Shown: piece by piece, positions 35,768-42,626 of the stretch
Numbering within the stretch: the first letter of the stretch is position 1
Layout of the letters: every line of letters begins with the position of its first letter
DNA from: Streptomyces collinus
GTDB lineage: Bacteria > Actinomycetota > Actinomycetes > Streptomycetales > Streptomycetaceae
Length of the DNA: 64,000 nucleotides
NCBI RefSeq assembly: GCF_031348265.1
Contig: NZ_CP133771.1
Span: 248,001 to 312,000 of the forward strand
Direction: 5' to 3'
Made by a program: the position numbers and the translations under genes
The notes under the pieces: generated by a model
What the model was told of the DNA's origin: nothing
Seen by the model: only the letters and a program-made list of their open reading frames with translations
The model's database searches: none

Positions 35768-36612
35768 CCGTCCTGCTTCGGCATCGATGCCACGTCGGGC
35801 ACCGGCAGGACGGGGTGTTCGGTGACGGTCAGGGTGCGCAGGTCGACGCGGCGCAGCCGGCGTCGTGCCGGGAAGCCTGCCGTGTCGGGGGCTGCGGTGG
35901 CCCACCGGGTGAGGTCGTCGGCGAGCAGCGCCGCGATCAGTGCGGCGGCGGGAACGGCGAGCCGGACCGGTGCGCCGAGGGTGCGGGGCCCGGTCCAGTA
36001 CGCGGCCAGTTCGCGGTAGGCGGGGGTGGCGGCGAGCCGGCGGGAGCGGATGTGGGCCGAGGTGACGTCTCCGGGAGCGGCGGCGACCGGCTCGACGTAG
36101 GCCTGCCAGCCCTCGCGGTGGCAGCGCAGCCAGGCGACGCCGTGCCCGGGCAGCCGGTCGGCGGCGTCCCACAGCCCGTCGGGCACGGGACCGTCGAGGC
36201 ACCACACGACGGCGGCGGGGGCCGTGGCGAGCAGGTCGTCGACGCCGGCCGGTGGCGTGCTGCCGGCCGGAGCGGTGCGCGGGTCGGCGCCCAGGGCCGT
36301 CAGGTGCGCGGCGAGGGGTCCGGTCAGTACCGGATCGCCGATCAGCCGGATGTGCCGGCGGTCGGCCGGCCACTCGACGGGCGGGAGGCCGTCCGCCAGG
36401 AATCCGGCCTGTTCGAACCCACGGATGACACGGTCGAGTTCGGTGTCCGCCCGGGTCGTGGCCCCGTCGCCGGTGAGCCGGGAGAGCAGGAGTCCCTCGT
36501 CCGCGTCGCCGGTCCTGACGGTGAGGAAATCCCCTTCGGGGGTACGGACGGCGAGACCTCGCCCGGGTACGGCGACGACCTCGGCACCGGGTGCGAGTCG
36601 GCTGTGGGACAC
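35764..36612 (-). CDS. TOMM leader-binding partner (RRE plus ThiF-like remnant)
   Basis: This 282-residue protein probably has an N-terminal winged-helix leader-recognition domain (VVAVPGRGLAVRTPEGDFLTVRTGDADEGLLLSRL..., about 10-75) and a degenerate Rossmann segment (IRLIGDPVLTGPLAAHLTALGA, about 85-110) without ThiF catalytic cysteines. It resembles the E1-like partner proteins that present precursor peptides to YcaO. The GTG at 36612 has a perfect AGGAGG 6 bases upstream. It follows the precursor gene by 100 bases that contain a strong hairpin, and overlaps the hydrolase ATG. Assignment rests mainly on position and length; the fold should be modelled. Confidence 0.72.
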   Translation of the reverse strand: MSHSRLAPGAEVVAVPGRGLAVRTPEGDFLTVRTGDADEGLLLSRLTGDGATTRADTELDRVIRGFEQAGFLADGLPPVEWPADRRHIRLIGDPVLTGPLAAHLTALGADPRTAPAGSTPPAGVDDLLATAPAAVVWCLDGPVPDGLWDAADRLPGHGVAWLRCHREGWQAYVEPVAAAPGDVTSAHIRSRRLAATPAYRELAAYWTGPRTLGAPVRLAVPAAALIAALLADDLTRWATAAPDTAGFPARRRLRRVDLRTLTVTEHPVLPVPDVASMPKQDG

Positions 36613-36654
36613 GGCGTTCCTCCTGGCGACGGGCGGGACGGACGGGGGACGGGC

Positions 36655-36689
36655 GTGGGCCCGCCCGGAAGGCAAACGGGCGGGCCCAC
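36655..36689 (-). other. Strong intercistronic hairpin after precursor gene
   Basis: Perfect 13-bp arms (36655-36667 and 36677-36689, GTGGGCCCGCCCG) with a 9-base loop lie between the precursor stop and the partner-protein start. No T-run follows on the minus strand, so it is more likely an attenuator or 3' stabiliser that raises precursor mRNA over that of the enzymes than a full terminator. Confidence 0.8.
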
Positions 36690-36712
36690 GGTCGAGGGAG
36701 CTGAGCCCTCGC

Positions 36713-36826
36713 CTACTCCTCGGTGTCCTCGAAGGGGTTCTCGACGAGCGCGTTGGAGTGGGAAGCCGAGTCGTGAGCCAGCTGACCCGGGTCGACGATC
36801 GGCGCGAAGACCTGCTCGTTGTCCAT
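36713..36826 (-). CDS. Cys-free azol(in)e RiPP precursor peptide
   Basis: This 37-codon gene was read directly on the minus strand: ATG at 36826 behind AAGGAGA with 6-base spacing, TAG at 36713-36715. The peptide begins MDNEQVF and ends NPFEDTEE, with HDSASHSN at residues 18-25. It has nine acidic residues, no Cys, Lys or Arg, three alternating Ser (20, 22, 24), one Thr (35) and two His (18, 23). It lies just before the partner protein, hydrolase, YcaO and dehydrogenase genes, the usual place for a precursor. The Ser-rich middle is the probable modified core; Ser-derived oxazolines or oxazoles flanked by His would make a good metal-binding group. Confidence 0.87.
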   Translation of the reverse strand: MDNEQVFAPIVDPGQLAHDSASHSNALVENPFEDTEE

Positions 36827-36882
36827 GAACTCTCCTTCATGTCAGGGAGATACGGCGTTCGGATGAGCGCCGTGACATCACG

Positions 36883-37704
36883 CTAATGAATCTGATTTTC
36901 ATATTCAATAGCTGCGAGGGGGTGATCTGGGTAACACACCGGCCATCCCCCTTCCGGATCCTCACCGACCCGGCCCGCCACCTTGAGGACCTCCGCCAGC
37001 AGCCCCGGTGTGACGACCTCCTTCGGCGCCCCGTCGGCCACCACGCGGCCCTCGCGCAGGGCGACGATCCGCTCGGCGAACCGGGCCGCGTGGGCCAGGT
37101 CGTGCAGCACCATCACCACGGTGAGCCCGCGCTCCTCGCGCAGGCGCACCACGGTCTGCAGCACGTCGAGTTGGTGGTGCAGGTCCAGGTAGGTGGTCGG
37201 TTCGTCGAGCAGCAGGACGCGGGTGTCCTGGGCGAGGGCCATCGCCAGCCGCACCCGCTGCCGCTCACCCCCCGACAGCGCGTCGACGTCACGGCCGGCC
37301 CACTGCTCCACCCCGACATCGCGCAGGGCCCGCCGCACGACGGGGTCGTCGCCCTCGCGCAGCATGCCGAGCGGTCCGCGTGCCGCGTACCGCCCCTGAC
37401 GTACGAGGTGACCCACCGTCATGCCCGGTACGGCCGGGGCGGACTGGTGCAGCAGCGCCACCCTGCGTGCCGTGGCGCGCCTCGACAGCCGGGCGAGGTC
37501 GTCCGCACCGAGCAGTACGCGCCCCGCGTCCGGCCGCAGCAGTCCCGCGGCCACTCGCAGCAGGGTCGACTTGCCGCAGCCGTTCAGGCCGATGAGGGCG
37601 GTCAGTTCGCCCGGCCGGACGGTCATGTCGACGCCCCTCAGTACGGGTCGTCCGGGATAGCCGAAGTGGACCCCCTCGACGTGGATCCCCACGGACTCGG
37701 TCAT
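36883..37704 (-). CDS. ABC transporter ATPase (FecE/siderophore type)
   Basis: This 273-residue protein has Walker A GLNGCGKST, LSGGERQRVRLAMALAQD, Walker B VLLLDEPTTYLD and switch His VLHDL, with the spacing of Fe-siderophore or B12 importer ATPases. It pairs with the two FecCD permeases and the binding lipoprotein upstream on the same strand. The ATG at 37704 has GAAGGGC upstream. Its last seven codons (EYENQIH) overlap the operator of the downstream RiPP operon. Function: energises import of a metal-chelate across the membrane. Confidence 0.93.
   Translation of the reverse strand: MTESVGIHVEGVHFGYPGRPVLRGVDMTVRPGELTALIGLNGCGKSTLLRVAAGLLRPDAGRVLLGADDLARLSRRATARRVALLHQSAPAVPGMTVGHLVRQGRYAARGPLGMLREGDDPVVRRALRDVGVEQWAGRDVDALSGGERQRVRLAMALAQDTRVLLLDEPTTYLDLHHQLDVLQTVVRLREERGLTVVMVLHDLAHAARFAERIVALREGRVVADGAPKEVVTPGLLAEVLKVAGRVGEDPEGGWPVCYPDHPLAAIEYENQIH
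36887..36901. promoter_or_regulatory. Zur-box-like operator of the RiPP operon, inside fecE-like 3' end
   Basis: TGAATCTGATTTTCA on the plus strand (TGAAAATCAGATTCA on the coding strand) matches the Streptomyces Zur box pattern at most positions and is a good inverted repeat. It lies 61 bases upstream of the precursor start, and its sequence is the last coding part of the upstream ATPase gene. The ATPase's final codons there are unusually AT-rich for this genome, as expected if operator sequence was favoured over codon choice. Confidence 0.68.
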
Positions 37705-37724
37705 GCTCTGCCCTTCGGTCGGCT

Positions 37725-38732
37725 TCAGAACGTACGGCTCGGCGTGCGGCGCACGACGACCAGCAACAGCGCGGCGCCGAGGCAGGCGGTGAGCGCCCCG
37801 ACCGGCAGCGTGAACCGGCCGGAGTCCAGCCCGGGTGCCGGCAGCCGCGAGGACAGCTGCGCGGCGGCGTCCGCCCCGCACACCACGACAGCGCCCACCA
37901 GGGCGGCGCCGGGGAGGCTCACCCGCAGGTCCGCGCCGAAGACGGCCACGGCCAGATGCGGAACGAGCAGTCCCACGAAGCCCAGCGCCCCGACGGCGGC
38001 CACCGCGCCCGCCGTCAGCGCCACCGCGCACAGCAGGGCGAGGGTCCGCGCCGGACGGACGGACAGGCCGGCCGTGAGGGCGATGTCGTCCCCGCAGCGC
38101 AGCAGGGTCAGCGGTCCGGCCAGCAGCCAGGCCGCGGCCCCCCAGAGGAGCGCCCATGGCCACAGCAGGTGCCAGTGCTGCCACACCCGGCCCTCGGTGG
38201 TGCCCACCAACCACTGGACCACGCTGCCGAGTTCGCCCGGCTCCACCAGGAGCACCATGGCCGTGAGGCCGCCGAGCACCGCGGACACCAGCACGCCGTG
38301 CACGGCGGTCTGTGCCGGGTCGCCACGGCCGCGTCCGGCGAGCAGCCACAGCAGCGCCGCGCCGGCGCATCCGCCCGTACAGGCCGCGAGGACGACGGCC
38401 AGCGGCGAGTCCCATCCGGCGAGCCCCAGAGCAGTCGCGGTGACGGCCCCGAGGACCGCGCCCGGCGTCACGCCCGTCACCTCGGGCCCGGCGAGCGGGT
38501 TGCGCAGCGCCGACTGGAGGACCAGCCCCGCCACGGCCAGGCTCGCGCCGGCCCCGAGGGCCACCAGCAGCCTGGGCAGGCGCAGTTGGAAGAAGATGTG
38601 ACGTGCCGTCGCGTCACCGCCGCCGTTCACGACGTCCCAGACCACGCCCGGGGACATGCCGCGCCCGGCCACCAGTTCCACGCCGGCGCACACGACGGCC
38701 AGGGCCGCGAGCGCCGCGAAACGCCGGGTCAC
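37725..38732 (-). CDS. FecCD-family metal-chelate permease 1
   Basis: This 335-residue protein has about nine membrane helices and family motifs: FFQLRLPRLLVALGAGASLAVAGLVLQSALRNPLAGPEVTGVTPGA (the FecCD RLPRxLxAxxxGxxLAxSGxxxQxxxRNPLAxP signature) and GFVGLLVPHLA near the C-terminus, the coupling-helix region. GTG start overlaps the preceding permease stop (GTGA). It forms a heterodimeric channel with the next protein. No anomalies seen. Confidence 0.93.
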   Translation of the reverse strand: MTRRFAALAALAVVCAGVELVAGRGMSPGVVWDVVNGGGDATARHIFFQLRLPRLLVALGAGASLAVAGLVLQSALRNPLAGPEVTGVTPGAVLGAVTATALGLAGWDSPLAVVLAACTGGCAGAALLWLLAGRGRGDPAQTAVHGVLVSAVLGGLTAMVLLVEPGELGSVVQWLVGTTEGRVWQHWHLLWPWALLWGAAAWLLAGPLTLLRCGDDIALTAGLSVRPARTLALLCAVALTAGAVAAVGALGFVGLLVPHLAVAVFGADLRVSLPGAALVGAVVVCGADAAAQLSSRLPAPGLDSGRFTLPVGALTACLGAALLLVVVRRTPSRTF

Positions 38733-39970
38733 CGCACGTCCTCCGTTCCGGTCGGCCGGGAAGGGGAGAAACGAGTCCCGCCGGCCCCGGCTTCCTCTCG
38801 ACGAGCATCGTCCGGGGCGCCGGCACGAGGGACTTCGTCCGCCGCGCCGGATGCAGCCGTCCGTGGGCCGTGCAGCGTCTCGCCCACGGCAGGTGCGGAC
38901 CGGGCCGCCCGACCCCGGCCGCCCGACCGCATCAGCGCGACCCCGGCCGGCACCCCCAGCAGAGCCGTCCAGGCACCGGCCGGCGTCTCAACGGGCGCCA
39001 GCGCCAGCCGGGCCGGGACATCGGCGACCGTCACGACGGCGGCACCCCAGGCGGCGGACCACGGAAGCCAGCGCACCGCCCCCGCCGCGGGGTTGAACCA
39101 CCGGGCCAGATGCGGAGCGAGGAAACCCACCCACGCGACGGGCCCGCACACCGCCGTCACCGGGGCGATCAGCACCACGGCGATGGCCAGCGCGGCGAGC
39201 CGCGCCCGCTGGGCGCGCACGCCCAGGGCCTCGGCATCCTCATCCCCCAGCCGCATCACCGACAGCACGGGCGCGCACAGCACCAGGGCGGGAACCGCGA
39301 CGAGCAGCCACGGCCACAGGCCCGCGATGTCGTCCCAGGTCCGGGCGGAGAGCGAGCCGAGCAGGTAGCGGTAGATGAGTTGGAGGTCCAGCTGGTCCGC
39401 CATGACCATCAGCACGAGCAGCGCCGCCTGCAACGCGGCGGCGACCGCGGCTCCGGTCAGCAGGACGGCGGACGGGCTGCGGCCCAGCCCGGCGGCGAGC
39501 AGCGTCAGCCCGCCGCCGAGCGCGGCCCCGCCGATGGCCAGCAGGGGCTGGACGGCGGCAGGCAGGGACAGCGTCAGCACCAGAGGCGCGGCCACCCCCA
39601 GCGCGGCCCCGGACGACACACCCAGCATCTCCGGCACCGCCAGGGGATTGCGCAGTGCCTCCTGAAGGACCAGTCCGGCGGCCCCGAGACAGGTACCGGC
39701 GACGAGCGCCAGCACAAGGCGGGGCACGCGGAGTTCGGTGACGACGATCCCGGCGAGGGTGCTGTCCCCGTCCAGCACCGCACCGGCCAGCCGGTGCGGT
39801 GGGACGTAGGGGGTGCCGAGGCTCAGCGCGCAGAGCGATGAGGCGACCAGCAGGACGACCACCAGGACGGGCTGCCACGTTCGTGCACCGCGCGAGGGCG
39901 GTCGTCCGTCTGCTGCGGGGCGATCCGCCGCGGCGGGCGCCCGGGCGGGCACCGGCAGGGGCGCCCTCAC
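38729..39970 (-). CDS. FecCD-family metal-chelate permease 2 with long C-terminal tail
   Basis: This 413-residue protein shares the permease signature (RVPRLVLALVAGTCLGAAGLVLQEALRNPLAVPEMLG) and WVGFLAPHLARWF. About 60 residues of low-complexity Arg/Ala/Gly/Asp tail extend past the last helix, longer than the usual family member of about 340. A Pro/Ala-rich N-terminal stretch of about 35 residues precedes the first helix. The GTG at 39970 overlaps the stop of the binding-protein gene. It works with the first permease and ATPase as a metal-chelate importer. Confidence 0.92.
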   Translation of the reverse strand: MRAPLPVPARAPAAADRPAADGRPPSRGARTWQPVLVVVLLVASSLCALSLGTPYVPPHRLAGAVLDGDSTLAGIVVTELRVPRLVLALVAGTCLGAAGLVLQEALRNPLAVPEMLGVSSGAALGVAAPLVLTLSLPAAVQPLLAIGGAALGGGLTLLAAGLGRSPSAVLLTGAAVAAALQAALLVLMVMADQLDLQLIYRYLLGSLSARTWDDIAGLWPWLLVAVPALVLCAPVLSVMRLGDEDAEALGVRAQRARLAALAIAVVLIAPVTAVCGPVAWVGFLAPHLARWFNPAAGAVRWLPWSAAWGAAVVTVADVPARLALAPVETPAGAWTALLGVPAGVALMRSGGRGRAARSAPAVGETLHGPRTAASGAADEVPRAGAPDDARREEAGAGGTRFSPSRPTGTEDVR

Positions 39971-40944
39971 CGCAGCGCGGCCGTGGCCTCGTCGAGGACG
40001 ATGCCCAGCGAACGGGTGCCGCGTCCCTTGGCCCACACCTCTGAGTTCACCTCGTGGACGTCGCCGTTCTGCACTGCCGGGATCTTGCTCCAGAGGGGGT
40101 TCTCGGCCAGCTTCTCCGAGAGCTTGCCGTCCGCGTCACCGAAGCTCATCGTCTCGACGAACAGCACGTCGACGTTCCGAGCGAGGATCTCCTCCAGGCT
40201 GTAACTGCCCTCGACACCACGGGACTTCCACGGGTACCGGGCGATCTTCGGGAACAGGCTCGCGGCGACGTCGGCCTCGGGGGCGGCGACGCCGAAGTTC
40301 TCGTCACTGCCGTAGATGATGAGTGCGGTCTTGTCGCCCGGCGTCTTCTCGGCCTCGGCGAGTTTGGCACGGAAGGCCTTCTCGGCCTTCTCGCCTTCGG
40401 CGGTGCGGCCGGTCAGGGCGGCCGCGTCGCGCAGGTAACCGACGCTGTCCTCCCAGGTCTCGGGCTGCATGGGCCAGAACGTGGTGGCGCCCTTCAGGGC
40501 CGGAGCGAGCTTGCCGTGGGTGTCTCCCAGCCCGATGACCAGGTCGGGCTTGTGGGAGAGGATCGACTCCACCTCCGGGGCGATGAACCCCCCGGGGATG
40601 ACGTCGACTTCCCTGGCCTTCTCCTCCCCCAGGAAACCGGGGTGGGAGAGCAGCGCGCTGTTGGTGGCCGTCGGGACGATGCCCAGTTCGGTCAGGATGT
40701 CGTCGCAGAGCGCGAACAGGCAGACGATGCGCTCGGGTTCCTTCTGCACGGCGACCTTGACGCCGTTCGTGTCGGTCACCTCCGTCGACGCCTTGATGGG
40801 TTCGACGGTGACCTCGGTCCTCGCCGCGGGCTTGGCCTCGTCACTCGCGGGCTCGTCGGACGACGAGCCGCAGCCGGCCAGCACGGAACCCACCAACGCT
40901 GCGGTGATCCAACTGCGGACGAATCTCGACGGTGAGCGCAGCAT
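39967..40944 (-). CDS. Metal-chelate-binding lipoprotein (periplasmic-binding type)
   Basis: This 325-residue lipoprotein has signal SWITAALVGSVLAGC (lipobox LAGC) and a type III binding-protein fold: PERIVCLFALCDDILTELGI, GGFIAPEVESILSHKPDLVIGLG, ALIIYGSDENFGVAAPEADVAASLF, NVDVLFVE. Such proteins bind ferric siderophores, cobalamin or heme outside the membrane and deliver them to FecCD permeases. Here the linkage to Zur-type boxes suggests a zinc-loaded chelate. The unusual Cys pair in VCLFALC could contribute to ligand or disulfide formation. First gene of the transport operon; the region upstream holds a Zur-like box. Confidence 0.92.
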   Translation of the reverse strand: MLRSPSRFVRSWITAALVGSVLAGCGSSSDEPASDEAKPAARTEVTVEPIKASTEVTDTNGVKVAVQKEPERIVCLFALCDDILTELGIVPTATNSALLSHPGFLGEEKAREVDVIPGGFIAPEVESILSHKPDLVIGLGDTHGKLAPALKGATTFWPMQPETWEDSVGYLRDAAALTGRTAEGEKAEKAFRAKLAEAEKTPGDKTALIIYGSDENFGVAAPEADVAASLFPKIARYPWKSRGVEGSYSLEEILARNVDVLFVETMSFGDADGKLSEKLAENPLWSKIPAVQNGDVHEVNSEVWAKGRGTRSLGIVLDEATAALR

Positions 40945-40991
40945 CGATGCCCTCGCTTCTTCTCAGGTGCCGGGAACTCACCGAACATACA

Positions 40992-41006
40992 TGATAATCG
41001 TTTTCA
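40992..41006. promoter_or_regulatory. Zur-box-like site between binding-protein and propeller genes
   Basis: TGATAATCGTTTTCA lies 48 bases upstream of the binding-protein start and 24 bases upstream of the divergent propeller start, so it could control both. It differs from the Streptomyces Zur pattern at two or three positions and shows dyad symmetry (TGA...TCA with AA/TT pairs). Confidence 0.62.
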
Positions 41007-41029
41007 GGAGACACTCTTTCGGAGGACCC

Positions 41030-42229
41030 ATGACCACTGCCGCACCCGTCCTGCTCGTCTCCGACCACGTGGCCGGATGCGTCCATGTGCTGACCGTGCC
41101 GGACGGCACCGTCACAGGACGCCTCACCGGCCGCCATCTCTCCGAGCACGCCGGGTTTCTGGCTCTGCCCGGAGGGCGGGTGGCCTGTGTCGACGACCGC
41201 CGGGGGGAACTCCTGGTCCTCGATCCCTTCGGTGAGGAGCTCGTGGAACGCGCCGTACCGGTCGCCGTGCCGGCCGAGCACCTCGCCTGCGACCCGGCCG
41301 GGCGCCGGCTGGCCGTGACCACCGGCCTGGGCAAGAACGCCGAGCCGTGGTCGGACCTGCTGACGGTCGTCGACCTGGCCACCGACGAGACCGCGCGGGT
41401 ACGCACCCGGGTCGGCGAGCCGGGCGTGACGGTGCTGGGCGGCGGCGACCCGCTGGTCGTGCTGCGGCACCGGGAACCCGGGGCGCTGGCCGCACACCGG
41501 TTCGCGGATCTCCTCGCGGCCCCGCCCGGCTGCCCCGTGGTCACACCGCACGAACTCCTGCCGCTGCCCGACGACGGCCACGGCGACGCCCACGCTCCCG
41601 GCTCGGGACACCTGTTCGTGGCCACCGGCGAGGGTGTGCACCGGGCCCGGAGGAAGGACGACACGCTCCTGGCCGAGGCCGTGATCCCGTGGGCAGCACC
41701 CGCCCGGGGCTGGTACCTGCGCCTCGACACCCGGCGGGCGGCGCTGTGGAGCACACTGCGCGGCGGCGCTCCCGACCCGCTGCGGTGGCCGGAGTGGACC
41801 AACCAGGCATGGCGCCACGATCTGGAGACGGGTCGAACGTCCCTGACGGAACTCGGTCCCGGACTGGTCTTCCGGCTGGCTCTCGCCCGGAGCCGGACCG
41901 CGTTCACCCGCATCCACCCCGACGGCGACGAACTGCTCCTTCTCGGCGACGACGGCATCGTCCGCCGCTCCCCCCTGCCCGCGATGGACGGCGCCCCGCG
42001 TCGCGGCGGCACCCCTTGGGAAGGCGTCCAGCGCCGGGCCGTTGCCGCCTCACCCGGCTCCGACTGGGTCGCCGTCACCCGCGGCGGTCACGGCGAAGTC
42101 CACATCGTCGACGCGCGGACGGGCCACGAGGCGGCCCGCCCGCGGCTGAGCACACCGCTGCACCACGGCGGTCACATGGCCCTGCGCAGCCGGGCCGACG
42201 GCGCCGAGGGCGATCTCGTGGGCCGGTGA
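41030..42229 (+). CDS. Cytosolic beta-propeller-like protein (divergent from binding protein)
   Basis: This 399-residue protein has repeated strand-turn units of YncE/WD40-like propellers (LLVSDHVAGCVHVLTVPDG, LAVTTGLGKNAEPWSDLLTVVDLATDE, VAVTRGGHGEVHIVDARTGHE). No signal peptide is present, so it is cytosolic. His-rich stretches (LPDDGHGDAHAPGSGH; HHGGHMAL) could bind metal. Propeller metallochaperones such as AztD accompany zinc importers in other bacteria, but those are exported, so homology is uncertain. ATG at 41030 with GGAGGACCC upstream. Its shared control region suggests co-regulation with the uptake operon. Confidence 0.72.
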   Translation: MTTAAPVLLVSDHVAGCVHVLTVPDGTVTGRLTGRHLSEHAGFLALPGGRVACVDDRRGELLVLDPFGEELVERAVPVAVPAEHLACDPAGRRLAVTTGLGKNAEPWSDLLTVVDLATDETARVRTRVGEPGVTVLGGGDPLVVLRHREPGALAAHRFADLLAAPPGCPVVTPHELLPLPDDGHGDAHAPGSGHLFVATGEGVHRARRKDDTLLAEAVIPWAAPARGWYLRLDTRRAALWSTLRGGAPDPLRWPEWTNQAWRHDLETGRTSLTELGPGLVFRLALARSRTAFTRIHPDGDELLLLGDDGIVRRSPLPAMDGAPRRGGTPWEGVQRRAVAASPGSDWVAVTRGGHGEVHIVDARTGHEAARPRLSTPLHHGGHMALRSRADGAEGDLVGR

Positions 42230-42295
42230 CCGCGCCGTACCTGCCGACGCGTCAAGGGCCCCCGTTCCGCGGACGGCTGGAGGGCGCTCCTCGCC

Positions 42296-42607
42296 TCAGA
42301 AACCGGCCATGGACTTGTCGAGCACTCCGCCCAGCGCACCGTAGACGCTGCACCGGACGGAGTGCCGTGCCCTCCGTCGGAGGCCGAACCCCACGATGAA
42401 CGCGATTGCGAAGAGCCCACCGAGCACGATCGCCACGACGGGGTTGTAGAGGAAGTACACGAAGCACGCGATGCCGACCCAGACCAGGACCGGAAGGAGC
42501 GAACCGCGCAACACCACCCAGAGCGTGATCCGTTCCGCACTGGACGGGAGCACTCGCTCATGCCACACCTCGATGTGGTTCCTGGTGGCACAGTGCTCAG
42601 GGCGCAT
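42296..42607 (-). CDS. Small membrane protein
   Basis: This 103-residue protein has two closely spaced hydrophobic helices (SLLPVLVWVGIACFVYFLY and PVVAIVLGGLFAIAFIVGFGL) after a hydrophilic N-terminus, then a basic tail. No enzymatic motif. The start lies 20 bases from the divergent MFS gene. Codon usage is typical, so it is likely real, but the family is unknown. Confidence 0.6.
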   Translation of the reverse strand: MRPEHCATRNHIEVWHERVLPSSAERITLWVVLRGSLLPVLVWVGIACFVYFLYNPVVAIVLGGLFAIAFIVGFGLRRRARHSVRCSVYGALGGVLDKSMAGF

Positions 42608-42626
42608 GAATCCATCCCATCACGGC

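Noticed and set aside
36691..36710. Second small hairpin (GAGGG...CCCTC) after the precursor stop as terminator
   Set aside because: Only a 5-bp stem without a T-run; far weaker than the 13-bp hairpin at 36655-36689.
36842..36882. Whether the RiPP precursor could be the longer frame starting at 36840 (MKESSW...)
   Set aside because: That frame is basic and Ser/Arg-rich and runs without a stop into the partner protein; the ATG at 36826 has an ideal ribosome site and gives a proper short peptide.
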